A DNA stretch of 64,000 bases from Macrotis lagotis (GCF_037893015.1 NC_133658.1:880346543-880410542), one strand, 5' to 3'. Counted from the first letter of the stretch, positions 1-12,230 are shown. The notes: a model not told the origin generated them from the letters alone. Translations and numbers: made by a program.

Positions 1-480
1 ATGGAAGGATAAGAACAATTTGTTCCAATAGCCATGATGATGGCAATGGGTTCTTAGATCTTGAGCAGTTATCAAAGATGACAGGGCATCCCAGACCATC
101 ACCAGTTGTCTTTATTAGTCTTAAGTGTATCATTATTAGAACTAACTAAACAACAATCTGCTTGTGCCTTCCATCTATCACTCCATTGCCCTTTTGATCA
201 ACCTAATCTTTGTTTCCTCAGAGATTTCCATACTTCTATTTTATACTAGGTAAATAAGTTTCTAAACAAAACAGAAAAAAATGGCTAGAACTTTGTCCAG
301 GCTAATAGTTTTGTTATATGCAAATAAACATATACATATATAATACTTATATCACTTATTTTCTATAATTAACATTAAATCAGAAAATAATTTGTCATTT
401 TTGCAGTAGATCCCCTTGTCAGTTTGTGTGGGAAATTGAGGGTATTTTTTTCTTTTATTTTGGGGGATGTAGAGTTTGAA
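1..480. other. AT-rich intergenic DNA, nothing recognised
   Basis: No long reading frame, no SINE head and no clear repeat family is visible. The sequence is AT-rich and reads like old decayed intergenic DNA. Confidence 0.5.
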
Positions 481-665
481 AAACATACTCCTTGACTGAC
501 ATGATTAATATGAAAATATTTTGCATGATTGCACATGTATAACCTATATCAAATTGCTTACCATTTCAGGGAGGGGAAAAATTTAGAACTCAGAATTTAG
601 AAAATATATTAAAAATTGCATTTGCACGTAGTTGGGAAAAATAAAATATTATTTTTAAAAATTTA
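480..665 (+). mobile_element. L1 3' UTR fragment
   Basis: The stretch has the order typical of a marsupial L1 3' UTR: a 'gattgcacatgtataacc' segment, a purine block 'gggaggggaaaaatt', then an A-rich end with 'gttgggaaaaataaaata'. It is only the last part of the element, as expected from 5' truncation during target-primed insertion. The assignment is from remembered marsupial L1 tails. Confidence 0.7.
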
Positions 666-789
666 TACATAAGACATATGTGGGGGAGGGGGTATCCGGG
701 CAGTCTACATTTTGCTCTAATAAGTAAAACCTTTTTTGTGATTGGCATAGTAAACAGAATGAGAACTTTCATGTTTCATCTATATGACT

Positions 790-1240
790 ATTTATTAGAA
801 TAATTGCACATTACTTCCCCTCCCATGCTATATTTCTTCCAAACTTGCCTCCACTGTTCCCTATACACAAGATTCTGTTTCCTGCCTCTGGACCTTTTGA
901 CAGGGAGTTGTCAATGCCAGAAATGCTCTTCTTCCTTACTGCCTTGTGGAAATTGTTAGCTTTCTTCAAGACTCAGTTCACATGAAACTTTTGTATGAAT
1001 CCTTTCTTGAGTCCCACCTCATTCTCCTTAGTGTTTTCCGCCTCACTTGGCTTTCATTTTTCCACATATTTTGTATTTATTTACTATTGTATATGTTATT
1101 TCTCTCAAGTAGACTATAAGTTCCTTGAGTTCAGGAACTTTCTGATTTTTATTTTGTTTTGTTTTTTAATTACCAGCCTAACACAGAAAAGGCTCCTAAT
1201 ACTTGCTAAAATTAAATTGAATAGTTGTCTCCTTTTTGAA
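790..1240 (+). mobile_element. L2 LINE 3' end
   Basis: The segment keeps landmarks of the L2 3' region: an 'aaatgctcttcttcc' block, a 'caagactcagttcacatgaa' block, then 'agactataagttccttgag', and a degraded 'cctaacacagaaaaggctcctaatac' type ending. It is old and heavily mutated. The 83-residue open frame across it is accidental. Confidence 0.65.
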
Positions 1241-2490
1241 AATTGAGACAGCATCTAACCTTCTCTGATCTTGTAGCTGCTCTCCTAGCATCTTTTATAG
1301 ATCATTCTCAGTGATCAAAATATGTGCCATGTCTTTCGTTAACCTGACGTGTAGTCTGTGTGAGCCTGGTAATGTGAAGTCATCAAGGGAAATAGATGTA
1401 ATCTTATCATATGCCAATTTATCTTTGGTTTCAACCCACTGTGAGACATTTTTGTGTTGCCCTTTCTAATTCAGGATAACTCTCTTTGTTAAAACAAAAT
1501 AGGGATAAACAATAGACCTCTGATTTCATTGGGAACTCTCATTTGAGAATTGGTCAATGCAGACTTGGAATCAGACAGAACTAAGCAGGCAACAAAATCC
1601 TACAGTGTCAGACCTGATTAAAACGTAAAGTAGAAATACTTAACAATCTAAATAATAATATAATACAAAATAAATAATGCTAATTTCTGGTTTTCTGCAT
1701 CAGTATGCAACCCACAGAGTTCTGTTTCTATTGGAGTTTATCTGCACTGATGTAACACACTTAGGGCATTAAGTGACCAGTATGTCATTTAGGTAAGACT
1801 GGAACCCAGAACTTCCTGGCTTTGAGGCTAATTCTGTCACCATTGTATCCATCTGTCTCCCTCACTGGAAGAGGATATAGAGGGCTGACTAATTCTGCCT
1901 TCTTCCTTTCATTAGATTCTATTGTCCCGTCCATCTCAAATAGCAGACTTGCGCCTGTTTTGATATTTCTCTTTTTCCCAACGTATCTTAATAATAGCAG
2001 CAACAGAACACTAAAACTTTTTTGTGGTTGTTGTTATTTCGCATGAGTCTTAGATTTTCTGGACTCACCATAACATCTGAAACCATTCTTGGTGTGCCAT
2101 GGCACACTTTTCTTTTTTTATCCACTGTTATATGCCTTCATTTCCATCTTCTTTCTATTCAGTCTAAGCTGATTTGTACTGCACTGTTTATCCACAATGG
2201 CCTCTTTAAAAATCTTCCCCTTTGTTTTCTCACTGGAACTCTTTCTTTTTGCCTTCAGAATCTCATTACTGAGAGTGCCCATTCCTTCTTTGCTGACTTC
2301 CCTTATTGAATTTTAGGTCTTGAAAGCATACTTTCTTTAAACACTTCCCAATTTTCTGTCCAAATCTAGGTTGTATGTCAAACTGTCCAAAAGATTTTCT
2401 TCTCTATCATATAATCAAGATGAACTATTATGTGTTATGATGAAAATATCCATTTTCTTGCCATCTACTAATCTTTACTCAAAACTCTAT
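1240..2490. other. Intergenic DNA, mostly unassigned
   Basis: No gene is visible. A short segment near 1760-1865 resembles the head-proximal end of a MIR/THER-type SINE on the minus strand ('ggaacccagaacttcctggc'). The rest is T- and C-rich unique-looking DNA with only short accidental frames. Confidence 0.45.
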
Positions 2491-2494
2491 CCCA

Positions 2495-2770
2495 TATATT
2501 TCCATAGCTGATCATCAAGCAATGTTGCTGTTAAGGTGTACAGTGTTCTCCAATAAGTCTTTCCAGGTTTCTCTGAAATCTACCTGTTCTTCATTTCTAA
2601 TGGCATAATTGTGTTCCATCATATTTATATGCCACAATTTGTTCAGCCTTTCCCCATTGATGGGCATTCTCTTAATGTCCAATTCTTAGGCAAATATAAT
2701 TTTATCAGTTGTCAGAGTGCACCTAGAATATACTCCTTGGGGTATAGGGTGCAAGCTGCTAGACCCTTTT
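2495..2770 (-). mobile_element. L1 fragment, minus strand
   Basis: Read on the + strand it contains 'aatgttgctgttaaggtgta', 'gtctttccaggtttctctga' and 'ccccattgatgggcattctc', which are the reverse complement of the end of ORF2 and the 3' region of marsupial L1. The same blocks recur at 11.6-12.07, 25.8-27.4 and 38.0-38.6 kb. It abuts the APE-type LINE that follows. Confidence 0.75.
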
Positions 2771-2774
2771 CAGG

Positions 2775-5700
2775 GCTGTTTTCCATGTTTGATGTCCACC
2801 TGAGCCACCTAACTCTCATGCACAGCAGCCATGCCCCAGGAAACCATTTCAGTAGGTGGACTAAATCAGGTTGAGGGTAAGCAAGAGAGTCCCAAGTTCA
2901 TCAGTGAGTTGTAGGAGGCATCTCCCAAGCATGCAAAGTCTTCCTGGTAGAATGGATGGATGAGAACACTTCATTCCAAAGCCATGAAGACAGCTGAAGC
3001 AGGTGCTGTGGAGTGCCTAGAGCTTGGTTAGACATCAAAGATACCAAGGTCATCCACTGTATCTAGAGCCATCACCATTTGTCTTGACTGTTTTGCCACA
3101 TTGGAGCATAATGACTTTGGAAGAAAGAGTGAGGTGGATGACTTCATGCAATTCTACTACTTAAATCAAACTTACACAGGCATCAAAAGACATCACTCAT
3201 ACCACTTTACCATTCCTCAAAGTCCTGTGGTGACAGGCAAGTGGCAAAGGAGCAGGCACAGATACAGTGGCAGCCGTAGTCACAACCCTGCACATAGGTG
3301 GCCCGAGTCATAGGATCATTTGCCCACTGAAAGCAGCAGTGAGATTTGGCAGCCCCCTGGGTAACTGGGCAACCCTTTTAAGGATCACACTACTCATCTC
3401 CTAATATGAGGAAGGGGCTAGAAAAGGTGCCATTAAAATTGTCTGCTTACCTAACCCTGGTCTGATTACTGTGGCAACTGGAGAGCCCCCAGTGTGACCA
3501 AGACACAAAAAAATCTACAAAGACTTCTTCAGTGAAGGGGAACCCTGTGAAGCTGGGGTGGGTTTTGCCATCAAAACTGATCTAGTCAACATTCTTGAAT
3601 GCCTACCAAAAAGAGTGAACTACAAGTACATGACAATGAGATTACCACTTCCAGGAAAACACCATACCATCATCATTAGTTCCTGTTTTCCCACCTAGAT
3701 AAACTCTGATGAAGTCGAAGAAAAAAATTTATGAAGACCTGGAGACACAGCATCAATGTACCAAAAGAGGATAAACTTATAATTCTGGGTAACTGTTACT
3801 AGAGTAGGCTCAGATTACCAGACATGGTAGGGAGCCTTTGGGAGAAATGGAATTAGAAACAACAAAACCAATGGTCATCTACTACTGAAGACTTGTGCAT
3901 CTCATGACCTTCTCATCACAAGCACTGTCTTCCATTTACCTAAATGCAATAAACCTTTCTGGATGCACCCTTGTAGCAAACACTGGCACTAACAGACTAT
4001 GACAGACAGGATATAATATTGACAAAGGCAAAATGTAGTACAGAGCTCCAGACTGGTCACAGACTCATACTTTCCAACATAAATATTCACATTCAACCAA
4101 CGTTGAATTGGGAACAAAGCAGTGATCCCAAGGCAAAATGACTATCAGAAGAATTGTCAAGAGATTAGAGTTTCTCTCTAAACAGATTGCTAACTTGGAG
4201 GAGAAATTGAGCCATCACATAGTTGGCAACATTGCAGCAGAAAAGGAGTGGGCAGCTTGCAGAGATCTGGTGTAAAGCCCTGCATTTGTTCATCTGGATC
4301 AGAACACTCACAAACATAAGACTGGTTTGATGAAAATGATGGGGAAATACAGAAGCTCTAAATGGAAAAAACAAGAACTCCACATGGTTTACTAGCAGGT
4401 TCATTCATCCATTTCTTTTTTTTTTTGGCAAGGCAATGGGGTTAAGTGACTTGTCCAAGGCCACCCAGTTAGGCAATTATTAAGTGTCTGAGACCAGATT
4501 TGAACTCAGGTACTCCTGACTCCAGGGCCAGTGCTCTATCCACTGTGCCACCTAGCCGCCCCTGATTCATCCATTTCTAAGAAGGCAGCATTTAATTTCA
4601 TTAAAAGTAAAGTCCAAGTAAAGCTTAGAGAGATGCAGGACTCTTGGCTCAGTAAGAAGGCAGATAAAATTAAATTGTATGCAAACAGTATGCTTTTATG
4701 ATCTCCTGCAGGCTAAATATGAACCGAAGACCTTTGGTACATCTCAACTGCTCAGTATTGGTAGATCTGCATTGATCAACAATAGGGACAAGATCTAGAG
4801 AGAGGGGCTGAACACTTCCACGGTGTTCTTCACAGACCATCATCAATCAATGCAAAAACCACTGGCCATTTTCCTCAAGTCAAAGTCAATCAGTACCTAA
4901 CTGAAGTTCCAACAGAAAAAGAAGTTTGGAATGCCATTAGGCTCCTTTCAAGTGGCAAAGCACCTAGTGCTGAAGCTATTCCAACTAAGGTCTATAAGGT
5001 GGGAGTCAATTGCTCATCCAAATACTTACTGAAATATTCCACGTTTTATGGCATGAAGAGGTTATCTCCCAAGAATTCAAGAATGCCACCATCATCCATC
5101 TCTGTAAAGGGAAAGATTGTCCTGTGACACTCACAGGAGTGTTTCTTTTTTAGTCATTGCTGGTAAGATTCTTGCCAAGGTCCTCCTTAATAGGCTGATC
5201 CTTCACCTGGAAGATGATCACCTCCGTGAAAACCAATGTGGCTTCAGAAAGGATTGAGGAACAGTCAGTAAGGATAACTCCAGGGAAAATTCCAGGAACA
5301 GAACAGGTCTGTATAAAACATTCATACATCTGACCAAGGCCTTTGATACCATCAGCCATAAGAGTCTATGGAAAATTATAAAAACGTTCATCAGTATTGA
5401 ATGTCAGCTTCATGACAGCATACATGGTTCTGGATAGTGGAGTATGCTCTTGAGATTTCCCCAGTCATGAATGGAGTGAAACAAAGATGTGTCTTTGCTC
5501 CCATGCTTTTTAGCATGATGTTTGCAGCCATGTTATCAAACACCTTCATGAGGATGAATGTGGCCTCTAGGTCAGCTACCATATGGATAGCAAATTCTTC
5601 AACTTGAAAAGGCTACAAGCCAAGACTAAAGTAGAGGGAGTGCTGGGGCAGGATCTTCTATTTGCAGATGACTGTGCACTCAGTCTAGCCTCCAAAGCTG

Positions 5701-5795
5701 AGAAGCAACAAAGTAGGGATCGATTCTCTGCTGCTTGTGCTAATTTGGGGATTATAGAGCAGACAATCTACTGGAGAAGATAGAATTGCAATGTG
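2775..5795 (+). mobile_element. APE-type LINE (endonuclease + RT), degraded
   Basis: A decayed non-LTR retrotransposon reads on the + strand in several broken frames. Around 3780-4090 lies an apurinic-endonuclease-like tail (FWMHPCSKHWH, then DRQDIILTKAKCS and TGHRLI, where the usual D before H is G). After a SINE insertion, 4910-5010 reads VPTEKEVWNAIRLLSSGKAP, near 5155-5260 come VIAGKILAKVLLNRL and ENQCGFRK, and at 5661-5672 the catalytic FADD box (LFADDCAL). The same protein type is often labelled 'jockey-like' in vertebrates; the clade is uncertain (not L1, L2 or BovB). Sequence before about 3,700 looks like its 5' leader. It stops soon after the RT active site, so the 3' part is missing here. 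Many stops and shifts show it is dead. Confidence 0.8.
4417..4564 (-). mobile_element. WSINE1-like SINE inserted in the LINE
   Basis: A minus-strand tRNA-derived SINE: T-run, 'ggcaaggcaatggggttaag', B-box complement 'gatttgaactcagg', head complement 'ccactgtgccacctagc'. It is flanked by a perfect 14-bp target duplication, ATTCATCCATTTCT, at 4403-4416 and 4565-4578. It splits the LINE between the endonuclease and RT regions, so it is younger. Confidence 0.93.
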
Positions 5796-5799
5796 TTCC

Positions 5800-6780
5800 C
5801 TTGTACAGAAAAAGGGCCTTGGCAATAAGAAGAAGAATCATTATATGATTCCAGGTGAAGGAAGAGAAGGCCTCTGAGTTAAGAAAGATGAGGGGGAGAG
5901 AGCCCTCAGCAGATGGCCTTTATTTTTTTTTAGTAAAGAGTGATGCAAAATTCTCAACCAAGAGGTTGGGAGGAAAGGGAACCAGGGAAGAATTGAGGAA
6001 GGATGAAAAAGTTTGGGAGAGCTGCTATGGAGAGTGAGAGATATAAATGAACTCCTTGCCCCTAATGAGAGAGATGGCCCCCAAATTGCAGTTTGGTAAT
6101 TTTCTCTAACTGTTCAGCAGCATATGAGTAGGAACAGACATAAGACAGTGAAAGTAATCCAAAGTCAGGATTTACCTTTGATAGGTTAAGGAGAAAGAGG
6201 TTTTAGAAAAGAGGACTATGCTTTGTTGAAGATGAGGAATGGAAGAGAATGAAGTCATTCATTAATTCAGCTAGGTTATATTGAGTCCCTTCTTTTTGCT
6301 AGACACAGGGATAAGGGCCAGGTAGGCATAGGGACTGAATCTATTATTCCATTGGTACTCCCAGACAAAGAAATTTTCTCTACCAATGCAGAGTTAAATG
6401 ACATGACCAACTACACAGCCATAGTAAAAATATTTTCCTCTTTGTCTTCTCTTATTTCCACACCTTTTTCCCTTGCCACATCTATATCACTAGGCCTTTC
6501 CATTTCCCTTCAGGTAGTTTCTTACAACCTCCTCTTAACATTTGCACCTCCTTACCACCTCCACAAATTCCCAGTCATTCAATCCACAGTCATTCTTATC
6601 TCAATGCCTACAAGACGCCCATACTGAACTCTGTTCTAGTATCACCTGCCCTCTTTCACCCTTATCCCAGTCTGCTTTAATGTGTTCCTTTGATTCTCTC
6701 TCCTTCACCTTCTTTTCCTCCTAATCTACCTGCCCTCCCCAGCTTCCTATGTCACTGGTCCATGCAACAGATCTCACTTG
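5800..6780. other. Intergenic DNA, unassigned
   Basis: Purine-rich then pyrimidine-rich sequence with no recognisable gene. Short frames such as that at 6352-6627 show no family resemblance. Parts of 5850-6250 look like a decayed interspersed repeat that I cannot name. Confidence 0.4.
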
Positions 6781-6784
6781 ACTT

Positions 6785-7130
6785 ATATGACATCAGACAG
6801 TCAGTAAGCACTTATTAAGTACCTACAATATCCTAAGAACTGTGCAAAAGTATGGGAACAAAAAGAAAGGCAAAAGAATCAAGTCACTGCCTCCAAGGAA
6901 CTTACAGTTTGATGACAGAGACAACAAGCAAATAATATGAAGAAACAAGATACATCCAGGATAAATTGAAAGGCACTAGAGGCGGTGGGGAAGGGATCCT
7001 GTAGGAAGTGAAATTTTAATTGGAACTTGAAGGAAGCCAAGAAAACCAGGAGACAATGCTGCAGAGAGGGAGTTCCAGGCACTGGGAAAGTCAGAGTAAA
7101 TGTCTAGAGCCAAGAGTTGTACCTACATAG
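6785..7130 (+). repeat. Old unnamed interspersed repeat
   Basis: Contains 'taagcacttattaagtacct', 'caaggaacttacagtttgat' and 'gagttccaggcactgggaaa', a set of blocks found in many marsupial loci. Related copies lie at 7.8-8.4, 18.85-19.0 and 26.1-26.4 kb. I cannot assign the family with certainty; an ancient CR1/L3-like element is possible. Confidence 0.5.
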
Positions 7131-7794
7131 ATCTTTATAAATATCACAAAGATGAGAGGGAGAATAAGGGTGGGGTGGGGTCATGTACAGTCATGTTCAT
7201 GACATCCTGGCTAGCATCCAGTGATGTACCACAGTCTGGCAGGCCTGTACACAACCAGAAGTAGGAAGTTGAGGGGATGAGGAGTGGGGACAGGGGTAAT
7301 GAATACAGATACTGATATACTGGGAATTCAAACTTCACCTTCACACTAACCCAAATCTAGCATAAACTCCTCAGCATACCCCCTTCATCTACTCCTCAAC
7401 ATATGTCAGCAGCATTAACCCATTCTCTCCTCTCCCCTAGTCAGAGAAGAAATATCTCTCCTGTTCCCTAAGATCTCAGTCTCTCTACCTTCATCCCTGA
7501 TCCCATTCCTTCTCATTGCCAGGACTTTGCTCCAGAAGTCACACCCTATCTCTTAATAACTGCTCATTTAATTAAAGAGTAAATAACTCATTTCACAACA
7601 TATTTGCATAGTCCTTTTAAAGCTTTATTGATGCCTTTTGTTTCTGCATTGTAATTTTTGGAGATTTGTTTTTTCCTTCCTTGCTCCACTGTCACTGTGA
7701 ACTTTTTCTTGTAGGTTTAACCAGAAGAAAGGGGACTCTAACAGCATTAGCAGTCCATATGAACCCATGTGCTGCCTTCTATATTCCTACCAGT

Positions 7795-8375
7795 TAGTCA
7801 ACAGGCATTTATGAACTGACTATTGCAGTTGCAGACTTTGTTCTAAGTTCTGGGGTATAAAGAGAGGAAAAAAATGACCTCTGCCCTCGAGAGGAAGAAA
7901 CGTGTAAAAAGCAGTGTTCAAACAAGCTTGATATGGAATGAATAGAAAAGAATCTATAGAAGAAATGAAGAGAGAATGGGGAAAGTTTCCTGAGGACAGT
8001 CCATGGACTGTATAAGGCCTGCAAAATCATCTGTATACACCTGCAAAATCATCTGGTCTGGCGCTGCCATGGATCAGCAGGCAGGACTAGAAATTCAATA
8101 AATCGAGGAATTTTTTAGGGGTGAACTAATTAAATGTTTGACCAAATATAGCAGGTTAACTTTTAAACTGATAATTTTGTATGACCTACATATGATATTA
8201 TAATTATCCAAATATGCATAGGCAGAAAAATGGTTCCCCACCCCTTCTCTAGAAGGTGAGATTTTTAACTAGGATTTAAAGGTGAAGATGAGGAGGGTGA
8301 GAATTCCAGATAAGAAGAACAGTCAGAGAAAATGCTCAGAGACAGGAGATGAAGGGTCTTGTTAGGGTCACCAAT
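7795..8375 (+). repeat. Old unnamed interspersed repeat, second copy
   Basis: Shares the layout of the 6.8-7.1 kb repeat: a 'caggcatttatgaactgact' start, 'gacctctgccctcgagagga', and later 'gaattccagataagaagaac'. A segment of about 200 bp in the middle (8030-8240) is unrelated and may be a later insertion. Confidence 0.4.
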
Positions 8376-8991
8376 GACAGGGTGTTTAATCAGAGTCATA
8401 TATAAAGAACACTCCTCCATAGACCAGTAAGAGTCAAAGGACTAAAAAGGGAGAGAAGACAGCTGCTTGGACTTCAATTACAATGAAGAAACATCTACTT
8501 AGGCTTCCAGTTATGGGTGGCTTGAGGGAGTTATGAATTTCCAGAGAGAAGCCAGTATGACCATGAGAGGAAGGATCCCATCTTGCAGGAGAGAAGCAGT
8601 AGGTTTGGCAATCAGATGAAGGACCAGGGCTGAACACCTTCAAGGATTCCTGGAGCCAAGAACAAAATTAGATCCACAGAGAATGGGAACCAAGGAGAAG
8701 GACTGACCAGATGCAAACCAATCCTGCAAGGAGCTAATGGTGGAAGCAACAGGCATGTTGGCTATTCAAATATTCAGAACCCATCAGACCCCTATTTATT
8801 ACCAAGAGCTAGCCTCAGGAAACTGTCACCCAATTCCCTGTGGCTGTTAAGACCATAGCTTTCTCACTTTGTTAGGAAGCAGAAGGAAAAAGAAGAATGT
8901 AAAGACACAAAGTGCCATCTCCCTCTGACAGCCTGCAGCTAGAAGTTTGGAATTGGAAATGATTGATCTCTCTTTTTTTTTCCTTTTTTTT

Positions 8992-9005
8992 GGGGGGGGG
9001 GGGGG
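8992..9005 (+). repeat. Poly-G run (G14)
   Basis: An uninterrupted run of 14 G directly after a T-rich tract. Several similar G or C runs of 9-15 bases occur elsewhere in the window. Confidence 0.95.
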
Positions 9006-9289
9006 CGTGCTTAAAACTTACTAATTCAACCACAATTTCTTTTAATAATAACTCTTCCATTTAATATGTAACTCTTTGTGGTGTTTTATATTATCTTTTA
9101 CTATGCTTTGTGTCCAAGCAAATGGAATGTGAGGCTTGAGAGTGAGAAAAGAGAACTCAGCCCTCCAAGGAACAAGTGACATTTTCTTCAACAAGCCAAG
9201 GTGTGGCCAAGGAAAGTAAAAGAACAAAGAGAAAGCAAGGATGTTTTTGTTAGTTTGAAATCAGTTCCCTTGAATTCAGTGAATCCAAG

Positions 9290-9860
9290 ATCTGCCTATC
9301 TAGCCTTGGCCTCTCTCCTGAGCTCCACTTCCACACTTTGGGGCCCCTTGAACCAGATGTCCCTTAAATGTCATATACTCATTGTATACAAAACTGCACT
9401 CATTCTCTCACCCCCAAATCACATCTTCCACAACTTCCTACTGCTGTTGAGAGGACTCCCAGCTCCCAATTGCCCTGGCTTGCAAGAGCAGAGCCATCTT
9501 CAGCTCCTGAGTCTCATTCATCTTATATAGCTAATCAGTTGTAGACCCTATCATTTCTACCTTCACAGTGACTCCACTTCTAAAACCACCACCCTCATTC
9601 TGGCTTTCCCCACCTCTAAGTCCCCTCACCTCAAGTATCTCCCTATTCTAGACCACCTTCCACTCAGTTGTCAATGTGATTTTCCTAAAGCACAGGTCTA
9701 CCTATGTCAAACCCCTACTGAAGAAATAACAGCGGTTCCCTATTACTTTCAAGACAGACTATAAAATCCTCTTACTGATATTTAAACTCTTCCTAAACTG
9801 GCTCTTTCTTGTGCAGTCTTACACTTTTCTCATCACCTTGAGTTTTCCACACCAGTGGCA
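9290..9860 (+). mobile_element. L2 LINE fragment
   Basis: Follows L2 ORF2/3' order: 'gagctccacttccacacttt', a block like 'cctcaaactcaacatgtcc', then 'tgtgattttcctaaagcaca' and 'ccctattactttcaagacag', counterparts of the L2 segments coding for the RT C-terminal region. It is diverged and broken. Confidence 0.6.
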
Positions 9861-9949
9861 TGGGCCTCCTCATCATTCCTCAGAAATGACTCTCTTTGAC
9901 TTGGTACCTGCTAGAATGCTCCATTTCTCAAATTGAGACCTGTTAAAGT

Positions 9950-10335
9950 GGTTCAAAAAGGTCAAGGTCTTCCACTGTCATTTCCAGTCCTCCTGATTCA
10001 TATCTGACCATTGGACCCTGATCACTCCCCCAGGAGAGTTAGGATGGTGCACAGCCCATCACTTAAATCCAATTCATTTCCATGTCATGGAATCACCTTC
10101 CTGATGTCATGGTCTTCTTCAAGAATGAAGGATGGGGGCAGCTAGGTGGCCCAGTGGATAAAGCACCAGCCCTGGAGTCAGGAGTACCTGGGTTCAAATC
10201 CAGTCTCAGACACTTAATAATTACTTAGCTGTGTGGCCTTGGGCAAGCCACTTAACTCCATTTGCCTTGCAAAAACCTAAAAAAAAAACAAAAAAACAAG
10301 AATGAAGGATGAACCACAACAACAACCACAAACTT
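9950..10335 (+). mobile_element. MAR1-type SINE tail interrupted by a SINE
   Basis: The segment 9950-10134 plus 10312-10335 carries a LINE-derived 3' tail shared with the MAR1-like SINE at 13.56 kb: 'cacttaaatccaattcattt', 'cctgatgtcatggtcttctt', 'aagaatgaaggatgaaccac'. It lacks the tRNA-like head. A younger SINE has landed in its terminal 'gaatgaagga' box. Confidence 0.75.
10135..10296 (+). mobile_element. WSINE1-like SINE
   Basis: Full tRNA-derived SINE with head 'ggcagctaggtggcccagtg', B-box 'gggttcaaatcc', tail 'gccttgcaaaaacc' and an A-rich end. It has a perfect 15-bp target duplication CAAGAATGAAGGATG at 10120-10134 and 10297-10311, so it is a fairly young insertion. Confidence 0.95.
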
Positions 10336-10369
10336 TCCCTTTAAGATCAACCTCCCCTGCCCCATCTAC

Positions 10370-10520
10370 TCTGAACATACCTTGTATTTACCCAGTTCTT
10401 TGTATATTGTCTCATCCATTAGTACATGAGCCTTCTGAGGATAGTCACTGGTTTTGCCTTTCCCAAGTGATTATCTGGGATACAGAAGACCTTTAATAGA
10501 TGCTTATTAATTGACCGATC
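10370..10520 (+). mobile_element. L2 LINE 3' terminus
   Basis: Has the L2 end signature in degraded form: 'catgagccttctgaggatag' followed by 'gaagacctttaatagatgct', equivalent to the '...gtaggtgctcaataaatg' end. Confidence 0.5.
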
Positions 10521-11300
10521 ATCTGATGTTCCAAAGTACATAATGCCTAACTATGAATTCATGCTATTGCCCCCTAGAAAACTTTTTTTTCTTTTTTTCA
10601 ACTTGAACCCAGTATAGAAAAGCTAGCTACAGGACTCACATGTTGTGAAAGGTTTTTCCACCTCTTTTGTCTGAGGACTCTCCTAGCTTTCTACTTCTGC
10701 TGGTGGCTTCAAGAAGCATTCAGTTTCCAGATCATACCATGGAGCCCACTTCCCCCATTTCAATGCACTCATAGACAAGTCTCTCTATACAGTGAGAGGC
10801 TACTGTCCACCAGATGGTGCTAAACTCAAGGCAACTACGTCAAGATCCTTTCAGGTAGGCATGCCAAGATCTGAACAAATTGCCGTGCTTCCAATGACCA
10901 GGAAAAGAAAGAAAAATTCTCTGAATTCAAAATTCTAGCCTAGCAGTTAATATTAAATATTTCTCATAAATGTAAATTTTATGACTCTTCTCCCATCCTA
11001 CTTCTGAGAGATTTCCTGGCTCAGTCACAACCTTTCACATTTAAATTACAGTCAAGTAACTTCCTGTGGTCATATAATGTATAGCAATATCTTCCATTCA
11101 GTCCTTCCTTCCTCTAGTTTCTGGTGATGTGAACCCTGTCTTTACCCAAGCCAACCCTTCTTATTTATCCATAATCCAATTCTATTCGATTTTTTCCCCC
11201 CAGAAAATTTCTGTCTCTAATCTTCAATTTTCCTGCCTTTAGACATGCTCAAATCTGCCCCTTCCTGGAAAAAACAACCAAAAAACCCTTCACTATACCT
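10520..11300. other. Intergenic DNA, nothing recognised
   Basis: No gene and no clear repeat. Short T-rich tracts occur. I see no sustained coding signal on either strand. Confidence 0.45.
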
Positions 11301-11592
11301 AATTATCCTTTCAAGTTAGTCTTACTTTACTCCTCCCTATATCAACTAAATTCCTAGAATTTGTCACCTTCACTTCATCTGAATCCTGCTTTTTTTTCTT
11401 CATTTTATTGAAATTACTTTCTCCAGTTTCCAGTGACCTCTTAACTAATAAAATTGATGATGTTTTCTCACTCCTTGTTCTTACACTCTCTAATTTGTTT
11501 GACATGGTTGTGACACAACTCTCTGCAAGGTCTCCTACCTGCCTGCCCCCTCTTTAGTCTCCTTTGTTTGTCCCATTATCCTTATCATATCC
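11300..11592 (+). mobile_element. L2 LINE fragment, 5' side of an L1 insertion
   Basis: The block 'cagtttccagtgacctctta' and nearby 'ctctctgcaaggtctcctac' correspond to L2 ORF2 sequence around the RT. The copy is interrupted at about 11,593 by an L1 fragment in the opposite direction, and L2-like sequence resumes near 12,080. Confidence 0.55.
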
Positions 11593-11593
11593 A

Positions 11594-12072
11594 CAGATCA
11601 TTTTTCAAAATTTTTTTAATTATTTATTTTTCTATTTATATGGAAAGATAATTTTCAACATTCATTTTTAGTAAAGTTTTCTCCCTCCCACCTTTTCTCC
11701 CCCCCCCACCCTAGGATAGCAAGAAATCTAATATAGCTTATACATGTACAATCATGTTACACATATTTCCATATTTGTCATGCTTTGAAAGAAGAATCAG
11801 AGAAAAGGGGGGGGGGGGGAAGGACCACAAGAAGGAAAAAGCAAATTCAAAAGGGTGAAAATAATCTGCTTTGATCTGCAATCAGATCCCATAGTTTTTT
11901 CTCTGGATGTGAATGACATTTTCCATCATGGATCTTAGAATTGTCTTTGATTTCTGTATTGCTGAGAAGAGCTAACATAATTGATCATCATAAAATGTTG
12001 CTGTTAAGGTATACAATGTTCTCCTGGTTCCACTCACCTCATTCAGCATCAGTTCAATCACATCCACAATTC
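11594..12072 (-). mobile_element. L1 3' end, minus strand, inside L2
   Basis: On the + strand it begins with an A/T-rich tail complement and runs through 'agataattttcaacattcat', 'atacatgtacaatcatgtta', 'ctttgatctgcaatcagatc' and 'ggatgtgaatgacattttcc', the reverse complement of a marsupial L1 3' UTR. It includes a C9 run (11,699-11,707) and a G13 run (11,807-11,819). It is 5'-truncated. Confidence 0.85.
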
Positions 12073-12079
12073 TGCATTT

Positions 12080-12230
12080 ATTCTAAGGCTGGGCTCCCCT
12101 TCTCTCAAAACTCTTAGTGACCTTATCAGTTTCCATGGTTTTAATTATCATTTCTGTGTGATCTGGGTCTCATGCCTGCACATTTGCATTAAACTTTCCT
12201 CTGTGATGGAGAGAATGACAATTCAGTGCC
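12080..12230 (+). mobile_element. L2 LINE fragment, 3' side of the L1 insertion
   Basis: Resumes L2-like sequence with 'gaccttatcagtttccatgg' and 'tgatctgggtctcatgcctg', matching the L2 segment that codes for the RT active-site region in very eroded form. Confidence 0.45.

Noticed and set aside
5583-5783. 66-residue frame with LFADDCALSLASKAE
   Set aside because: It is the RT active-site piece of the dead LINE at 2.8-5.8 kb, not a host gene.
10135-10296. tRNA gene candidates, because of A/B-box-like sequences
   Set aside because: The B-boxes sit in SINE heads here and in the other copies. No cloverleaf with proper anticodon stem is present.
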